NCBI RefSeq assembly: GCF_011397635.1 | Contig: NC_064763.1 | Coordinates: 25,929,437-25,993,436, forward strand | Direction of reading: 5' to 3' | Source of the DNA: Epinephelus fuscoguttatus | Lineage: Eukaryota; Chordata; Actinopteri; Perciformes; Serranidae | Length of the DNA: 64,000 nucleotides | Shown here: positions 11,201 through 20,200 of the stretch, piece after piece | How positions within the stretch are numbered: the first letter of the stretch is position 1 | Layout: each line of letters starts with the position of its first letter | Program-made: the position numbers and the translations under genes | The notes under the pieces: model-generated | Told to the model about the DNA's origin: nothing | Seen by the model: the letters and a program-made list of their open reading frames with translations, nothing else | Databases searched by the model: none

Positions 11201-14200
11201 GACTGCAATAAGGTAAGTGGAATATCAAAAATGTTCAAATGGCTAAAACAAGCGTATAGAATCTGTCTGTTTTTAACAACAACCTTATACCTCAGAAAAA
11301 CCAACTGCTCCGTGACACTGCAGCTGAGGCATAGCATCCCCCCGTGTTGCATCCTCCGTACGCTTTGTGCAGCCAGTAAAGCTTCCTCTGACATCCATGT
11401 GGTGGGAAAAAAAGCAGATAGAATCCGTGAGTGTTGTATTATCTTAAATCCATAACTCACCTACCTAATGAGTTCCCATAATGCATTCAACTCTCTGTGT
11501 CATTGAACAGGTGGACTAGAAAATGAGTGCAATAGCAATATACAAGAGGAAAACAGTTGTGTTTATACTGGACAAGCCGGTGCAGCATGGTAAGATGTTT
11601 GTTTGAGTTTCCTCTTTTCAACCTCCCAGCTTATTCATGAAATTAACAAGAACATGGGACTTTTTTTTTTTCTTTCTTTTTTTTTTTTTTTGGAAAAGCA
11701 GTATTTGTAATTTGATCTTTAGGGTAAATATACAGTACGATCGAGTCATTGCTTTAAATTTTTGAAACATTTTATGAGTTTTTTTGGCGTGCTGCACACT
11801 AATTTTTCAACTGTCTTTAAATAGCCAAGAGTCTGAGTCAGCATATGTGATTCCTCAACGCAACACAACTCACTGTGATGAGGGTGAGCCCTGAACATTT
11901 CCCCTAAACATCTTCAGATAACAGAAAGTAAAGGAAGTACTCAACCCCTTGTCACTGATACCCACAACAGACATTAAGACATCATTATGTCCACATAACA
12001 TGAAGTCCAAGTAATTGTCACTTGAACTCGGACATTAATTCAAGAAATAATTCAACATTTGTAGCTTTCTTGGCAAGAGTTTGATAAGAAGATTGATACC
12101 ACTTTGATATCTGTACGGTAAATATGAAAATATGAAAAAATAAAACATTATGTGAAAAATAAGACGGGTTGAATACTGCAAAAAGAAGTTAAAATTTGCT
12201 GTTGCTGTGCTCACACTGAGATTTGAATACAGTAACTAACATGCTTTGACTGTTTCAGTAAAGGGGAATAACGTCTGCAACTGCTCTGCTTACTGCAGTG
12301 GAACTGGTGAGTATTTTATCACCTAACAAGACAACCAGATTATTATCTAAAGAGATATAAACTCATATTGATTCTTTGCTTTCAGATGCATACTACACTT
12401 TCGAGATTTTTATAAAAGATACCAGCAAGATGAACCTTACATATGTCTCGTCCCTGGTGAGTTTACATATTCTATGTGTGCATGTGTAAGTTTATATTGT
12501 AGTATTTGTCTTTAACTGTCAATTTTACAGCAATTATCTGTTGATGCATCAGACTCTAACCTCTTGAATCTTTACAGATTCATAAGCTTAAACAGCAACC
12601 AAACTGCTCTCCAAGTGCAGAGTGAGTTTTGCCATTCTACAAACATATAAAAATAAAATTGTACATGAATAAATCCAAATAAAAATAAATAACAATCTTT
12701 ATAATGTTACTTTGCAGAGTTCCATGTCCATTGTCCATCCTTGCATCTGAATACAAGGTAATCAGCAACCAAAGCGTGATCATATTGCCTGAATTTCCTG
12801 CTAAGATTATTTTGACTATTTGCTGGACTAATGCTGATCCAAATGATATCAGCCTTTCTGAGTCATGCATTTCATTGAGGAAACTGAAACTAAAATGCAT
12901 CAAGTACAATTTTATGGCTTTTGTGCAGAGTTTCTCCTTTTGTGACACAGTTTGTACATGAAATACAACATTTGGGACCAGTTACACAGAACATCTTAAG
13001 TTTTCTCCCTCAAGTATGACACCTGAGGCTTAATTTCTCCATAGCTGAGGGACTTACACAGTTGCACAGAATCCCTTTAAAGGTTTCCTTAAAGAAAAAC
13101 ATTAACTCATTTACAGCGTTGAAAGAGGTTTTACGGCGGTAAAAGTTTCCATGGAGATTGTTTGTTTGTTTGGACTCTCACAAAGTTGGCTTATAGTTAG
13201 ATATTGGAAAAATGACACAAGAAAAGAAGACAAGAAAACCATATTGGTCAGAGGAGGAAAAGATTATACTTCTGGGTGAATACAATCATAGAAAGCACAT
13301 TGTACAAAGTAAATTTGATCCCCAAATACCAGATTGTAGGAAGAAACTGCAACAAAAATTAATTCAGTCAAATCTATAGTGTAAACATAATTGTAGTTAT
13401 AATTATAGTTTTGTTTTTTTGTACAATTAAAACACAAAAAAGGCAAGAAAATTGAATAATGAAATACAGTGCAGGGAGAGGCCAAAAATCCCAGGGGGCT
13501 TACTTAAAGCCTCCACACGGGCCTTTTACAAAGTTATTAAGAACTCAAAGGTACAGAAAGATAAAGAACAATACATAAAATGATACAGGTGATAACAAAC
13601 TACTAATAACAAAATATGTTTGATTGCAACAAAAAAAACAGCAACAATAGTAAAAAGATAGAAAAATCTTAACCTAAGGTGTTTTGTGTAACCGGCACCT
13701 GGCACTAACTGACACTTTTCAAGCCCAAACAGCATTTTGGGGGACTTTTTTTTATCTTTTAATGCACAGAAGAATATTTTGTATCAAAAATACATACAAT
13801 TTTATTTTTTATTTTTTAACTATATTTTATATTTATTTATATTTTTATTTTTTTTTAATTATTTTAATGTGTTACTTCAACATAATCGCTTGAGATAGTT
13901 TGACTAAAATGAAAATTTCTTCTCAGGATGCCAATGTGACATGTGGACTCAATGAGGCAAAGTGAGTATAATCATATAGTAGCTTTGAAGGAACATATTT
14001 AATTTGCTGATACATTTGTGACTGACACCTGTGCACCTCTGATTTTTTTTTTTCAAAATTCTAGTCTTCAAAGCTGCAGTGTGATTTTAGTCTTTGCCCA
14101 TGAGGTTCCTATCTGTAATGTGTCGACAGCCGTGATCAATGTGTTTCAGTCTGTGAAAGAAATTAGTTTCAATGGACAGGTGACCCGAGCAGGTGTGTAT

Positions 14201-17200
14201 ATTTGATACAAGGAAACAAGTCAGTTCAGTTCATACAGTCAAGAATAACTGAGGGGAATCCTGTAACACTCCTTATTTGTGTTTTTTCTTTGTCACCCAG
14301 CAATTTGTGGAAATTCAGAAGTCAACAGCAACCCACTAAAATCGGAGTTCAAGTGGGACATAGTTTACCTAAAGCCTGCCTCCTTTTGTACAATAGAAGA
14401 GTCCAACCCCAACCTCACTTGGTTTGTATGATCTTCTTATGATCCCATCTATTGCAATATTTAAGAGCTGTTTGTATCGTAGCTGATCAACATGTAACAC
14501 CTGATGATGAACATTTCTAAACACTTTTACACAAGATCTTAATTTCTCTTTTTTATTTGTAGTCCAAATGGAGTAAATGTGCTTGTGCAGATGGATGAGC
14601 AGTGCAATCAGAGGGTTTTTACCACACCTAGCCCAAACGTGACAACCACACTCAGCCCAAACGTGACAACCACACTCAGCCCAAACGTGACAACCACACT
14701 CAGCCCAAATGTGACAACGGCAGAACCCAACACCACCACCTCGTCCGTCAATGTAACTTCTCCGCTGAACACAACTGTGACTGCACAACCAAACACCACC
14801 ACCCCGTCTGCGAATGTAACTTCATCCCCACTGAACACAACAGCTCAAGCCCTAAATGCCACCACCACCAGCTCTGCTGCTAATGTCACAGCGACAGGTT
14901 TGTTATCACCTCAGCAGCACTGTGTATAGCTCTGTTTCAGTCCTTACATCATTATTACATCATTTATAGTGTCCTCTTTAAATTGTGTTGACCACAGCTG
15001 ACAGCCAAGCCAACGCGCTGCTTGACCTGACCGGAGACGTGTCCAGTCTGAACTCCAGCCAGGTGGATCAGCTTGTGTCCCAGCTGGAGAATCTGTTGTC
15101 AGGCCCGACTGTCAGCCTGGCACTGGGAAACACCTCTGTCCGTATCGTCAGTAATCTATTGGGTGCTTCTCCTGAGGTGCTGTCTGACTCCTCCAACAGG
15201 TTACAGATTAATTTATCTATAATTCTCTATTATGTACAGTAAAAAAAGAAATTCAATAGTATAACTCAGAGGTTCCTGACTTTTTTTTTTTTTTGCACCT
15301 GTTGCAAGCGGTAATTGTCCTCCACACCTGATTACTGAACATACTGAAATGTAAAGTTAGACCACTAGAGATTGTATAAAAGTAATGGACAAAGTCACCA
15401 TGAAGTCATCTACCCTATTGCTCAGTGGACTCCTATTTGGAGGCCTTGAGTTTACCACTTAGACTGTCGCCATCTTGGATTTTTGGAGGCAGAAGTTATA
15501 TTTGGACAAGAGGGTGGAGCTAACCCTGATGCTAGCTGCTACTTTGTTAGCATGGTGCATTTACAGTCTATGGTTGACTGTGATAATGTTAATGCTGATG
15601 CTAATTTTCATCAGCAAAAAAAGCAGGCTTAAACCATTAAAACCAAATATACTTACTGGAAAAAATGGACTTCTTAGAGCAGTGGTCAGCAACGGTAACT
15701 ATCAAAAGAGCCATTCTGAGGCCTAGTTCAGGGCCACGGTCCAGAGGTTGGGAACCACTAGAGTAACTGAATTATCTCTAATATCATAATCACTCATATT
15801 TTGCACAATATCCGTTCATTTCTTTTTCTTTCTTTGTTTTTCACCAGGATCATAGGGATTGTTGATACAGTGGGGTTGAAGCTGGTCCTTGATGGAGAGG
15901 CTCAGACCCTCTTGTCCCCAGCTGTGGCTTTGTCTGTGAAACCAGCAGATGGCAGCAACTTTCAGGAAACATTCTTCTCCATCTCAGACCCCAATGATGT
16001 CCAGGTACGACATGAGCAGTCCACTTTATTTCATCCGCATCAAGTGTTGTATAGGTAATACATCACAATATTTGTGATGCTGTTTAGATGAGTGTGATCC
16101 TGTGAGACGCTGGTTATTCTAAAGCAGATGTTCGTGTTTCAGAGTTTAGAGATTAGTAACTAAGTACTCTAGCCAAGTGCTGTGTGCAATTTTAGAAAAC
16201 TTGTACATAACTTAAGCATTTCCATTTTATGCTACTTAATCCACTACATTTCAGAGGGAAAGACAATACAGTGTTAGTTTAGATTAAATCTGTGGTTTTT
16301 GTCTTGTGACCAATTACAAAAATGCAACGTCCTGTTTGGGGCCCTTGTTTTCAGCTCCAACACAAGGGCATTTCCCATCTAAATTTTTCCGATGGAAAAT
16401 ACCAAAGTATGACTACTTGTGCAGCAAAAAAAAAAAAAAAACATCTTCTTTCCTCTGTGACCTTTTGAAGGGGACCTGACCCCTAGGTTGGGAAACACTG
16501 GACTTAACTGTTTGTAAAGTAGATAAAGCAGCTCCTCCTCAACTTGTAAATGCTGCCCATATGTTGATGCACCTAAAGCACAATTTGGATTTTAAGTGCA
16601 AAACTTTTTGTTGATTTTTGTTTTTAGATTGTTGCAAAACATTTACTTAGTTAACGGATCTGAGTACTTCTTCCACAACTGAAACTTAAGCTCCTGCAGC
16701 CACATTTTGGAACAGGCAGTAAGGAGTAAAACAATCTGGACCCACTTAAAACTATCTGATATTTGTTAAAGTATTGTTTGCAAGAGGATGAGTAATCCCA
16801 GAGGCATTAACGGACTCATTGACAGCAAACAGACATTTTTCACACCAGAAACGTTGACGTGTCACAGCATGAAACACACAGGAGTAATTAATGACAGGAA
16901 TTGTTTATGGCTGCTTTCCATTGATGTGTTCCAGCTCCAGCACCTTGGTATTTTGCTGGCAAGGCCTTGTTATTGGTATTTGTTCCATTTGCATTTTTCC
17001 TGTCCTGGAAAAGTGTCTTTATATGTCCTGCTGCACGTGCAATGATTAGAAATAGTTCTCCAACATAACCTGAACATGGAATTCCTTGTAAACAATAAAT
17101 TCAGTTAATTTAATTTGAAACACTAATCTATGTCTGGAAAAAAATACCTGCAATAATACATAATCTTGACGTTAGCTGCATTCAGTATATTTCAGAAATG

Positions 17201-20200
17201 TGGAAAGTGGTTTCTGCTTCTGTTGCATGGAAACATTCAATTAGGTGAACTAGGTCAGCCTACTTCCCTTCATCACAACGACACGACTTTTTTAATATGA
17301 TTTCTGCGGGTACATCCCTGGATTACACTTGTTTTTGTACATGTGGCACCCAAGAAGAAATGGGTTGAGCTATTACAGCTCAGCTATTGCAAACAATGAT
17401 CTCTGACAGATTGGTGTCAGTTGCCCCAAATAAAAAAGTGGTATTAAAACTCTATGATGATAAAATCTAGTCGTTAAGCCTGTGTATTTCTGTTCATGTC
17501 CCACGTGTGTTGCAGGTTCGTGGGGATCCCAGGCTCAGAAGAAGTGTGAGAAAAGGCTCCTCCATACCTCAGGGCTCCATCAGGCTGCCCCCCACCCTCA
17601 CACAGAGTTTGACCTCTGAGCAACAGCAGCTGGTCTCCAGAGTCCAGTTCAATTTCTACCAGGAGAGCACAGTGTACCAGGTCTATGCATTTAACAAATG
17701 TCACATTCAAAAGAACTCTGACACACTTGGCTTTACTACAATACAGAAATGTGTTGCTGTAATCATCTGTGTTTTTAATTTTACACCCCTGAATTAGCGC
17801 TCTAACAGAAACTCATGGACTATATTTTAAATTACATATGGCAACACTGTCTTTACAAACTAATAACCTGTGTTCACTCTAAATGGTCATGCAGGACAGA
17901 TCTTTGGGAAAACGCAAACTCAATAGTGGGATCCTGGGAGCGAGTGTGGCCAACCTGTCAATCAAAGAACTGCAGGACGACGTTGTAATTCACCTGAAGA
18001 ACATGGAGCCTGTTCCAGTGAGTCAGTTTAAAAAAATGTTTTTTTAAGGACATGGGATATTTACTAACAGACTTAAATCTATAGACAAAGGTAAAGCGGC
18101 ACAGGTAGCACACAGCCACATCAAATTTGAATTCTCTCTGGGGAAAACAAATATAAGACAAAGGTGAAATTTTCATGTGTTTTAGCAGATTAAATACAGA
18201 CAGGCCACAAACATGCCGCAAGATTAATAGTGGTCTTTTGTCTCGTGTCTTTTCCCAAACTACAGGCTAATTTTGTGGCTACTTGTGTTTTCTGGGACTT
18301 TACATTAAATGGTAAGTTTTCCAACTGTGTCAATCAGAAATAAGTAAAAATAAATCAAGATAAAAATATGATTCATCCATGTTTTCTCTCGGCAGACGGA
18401 TCAGGTGGTTGGAATCCGAGAGGCTGTTCTGTCCGAAACAGCACTGACAATGAGACAATATGTGGCTGCAATCATTTAACTAGTTTTGCTATACTGCTGG
18501 TGAGATGATCATCATATTTCTATATTTTCATGCATCCTTTCGTTGGGTAAACACTTTTCCACTCTGCTGTAACTTTACCTTGTTTCTTTGCTTTCCCACA
18601 GGACCTCTCCAGAGAGACACTCACCAGTCGTGTGCAGGCCACCATCCTCACCTTTATCACATATATTGGCTGTGGAATCTCTGCCATCTTCCTCTCCGTC
18701 ACCCTCCTCACATACTTGTCTTTTGGGTGAGTGTCGAGAGCCATAAGATAGATTACACACATCCAGCTTTTTATAAATACCACTTAAGTAGCATGCATTG
18801 TTGTCTGCAGTGGCTAATGCTGTTATTTGGCATTTACATGTCCTGAATGAAAGGAAAGACTGCTCCTTAAGTGAGCTGTGCAGTTTTTATAACATGCTGG
18901 AGGGTGTTCCTGTCCCGAGCAGCATAGTTTTCATACCAGACTGTGACTGAACTGGTGAGGACACGCGACTGTACATCTGTAAAAGTTGCTGAGGGTAACG
19001 GTTGGCATGCCAAATTTCCTCAGCTTTCTTAAGATGTAGAGTCGCTGCTAGGATTTCTTGATGATCTGCCATGTGTTGTGAAACCAGGTGAGATCCTCGC
19101 TGATGTGGGTACCAAGAAATTTAAAGGTTCTCACCCTCTGTTCCTCTGTCTCACCCATGTGTAGTGGCATGTGCTGCCCTTTACCCCTCCTAGTTACCAT
19201 CTCCTTGGTCTTATCTGCATTTGGGGAGAGATTATTTGATAGCAGTTCACATACAGGTATGATGATCTTGGCTTTGTCAGTAATATAGACAATGCTAACA
19301 CATTATAAAAAGTGTTTTCAACTTTTTAAATAACAGTTTCATGGCAGTTCATCTTGTGATGTTGAACAACATTCTGCCTGAGCAACTGTTACGCACAGTG
19401 TAGCATAGTATAATAGTGAGACATTATCAAATGTGAAAGCGGCCTTCTCGATTATCCTGACCACCAAACAAACACAACATATATAAAAATTGATAACAGA
19501 TCTATATTATTTTATCCCTTAGGCTGCCATTTATTACTTCTGGAGATCAAAAGTGGATCTGGTTTGCAATGCAGTATTAAGAACGTGCAAAATTCAGGAA
19601 AACTAGAAAGAGGCAGATCTTTTTTTCACAGCACATTTTACAGTAGATGCATTGTTCACTGAGAAGAGTCCACTGAGATGCGTCATGTTGTCTAAATCAT
19701 TTGAACATTGCAGGAAGTTGCGGAAGGACATTCCATCCAAAATCCTAATCCAGCTGTGCATGGCTCTGCTGCTGCTGAACCTGGTCTTTCTGGTGGATGC
19801 GTGGCTGGCGCTCTACCCTGACGCTGTGGGCCTCTGCATCTCCACTGCCTGGTTCCTTCATTACTTCCTGCTGGTCACCTTCACCTGGATGGGACTTGAG
19901 GCTGTCCACATGTACGTGGCCCTCGTGAAAGTCTTCAATAGCCACGTATCACGCTACATGCTGAAGTTCTCGGTGGTCGGCTGGGGCGTCCCGATGATCG
20001 TGGTCATTATTGTCATTGCGATTGACAAGGATAACTACGGTCTTGTCTCCTACGGAAAGTTTTCCGATGGCACCAGTGATGACTTGTGAGTCTTCTGACA
20101 GATGCCTTACATGCACATTATTCTACACACTATTAGACACATGAAATAAAACCTGCACAAAATGAAAAACTAACCTTTTAATTCTCATCCATGTCTTCTC

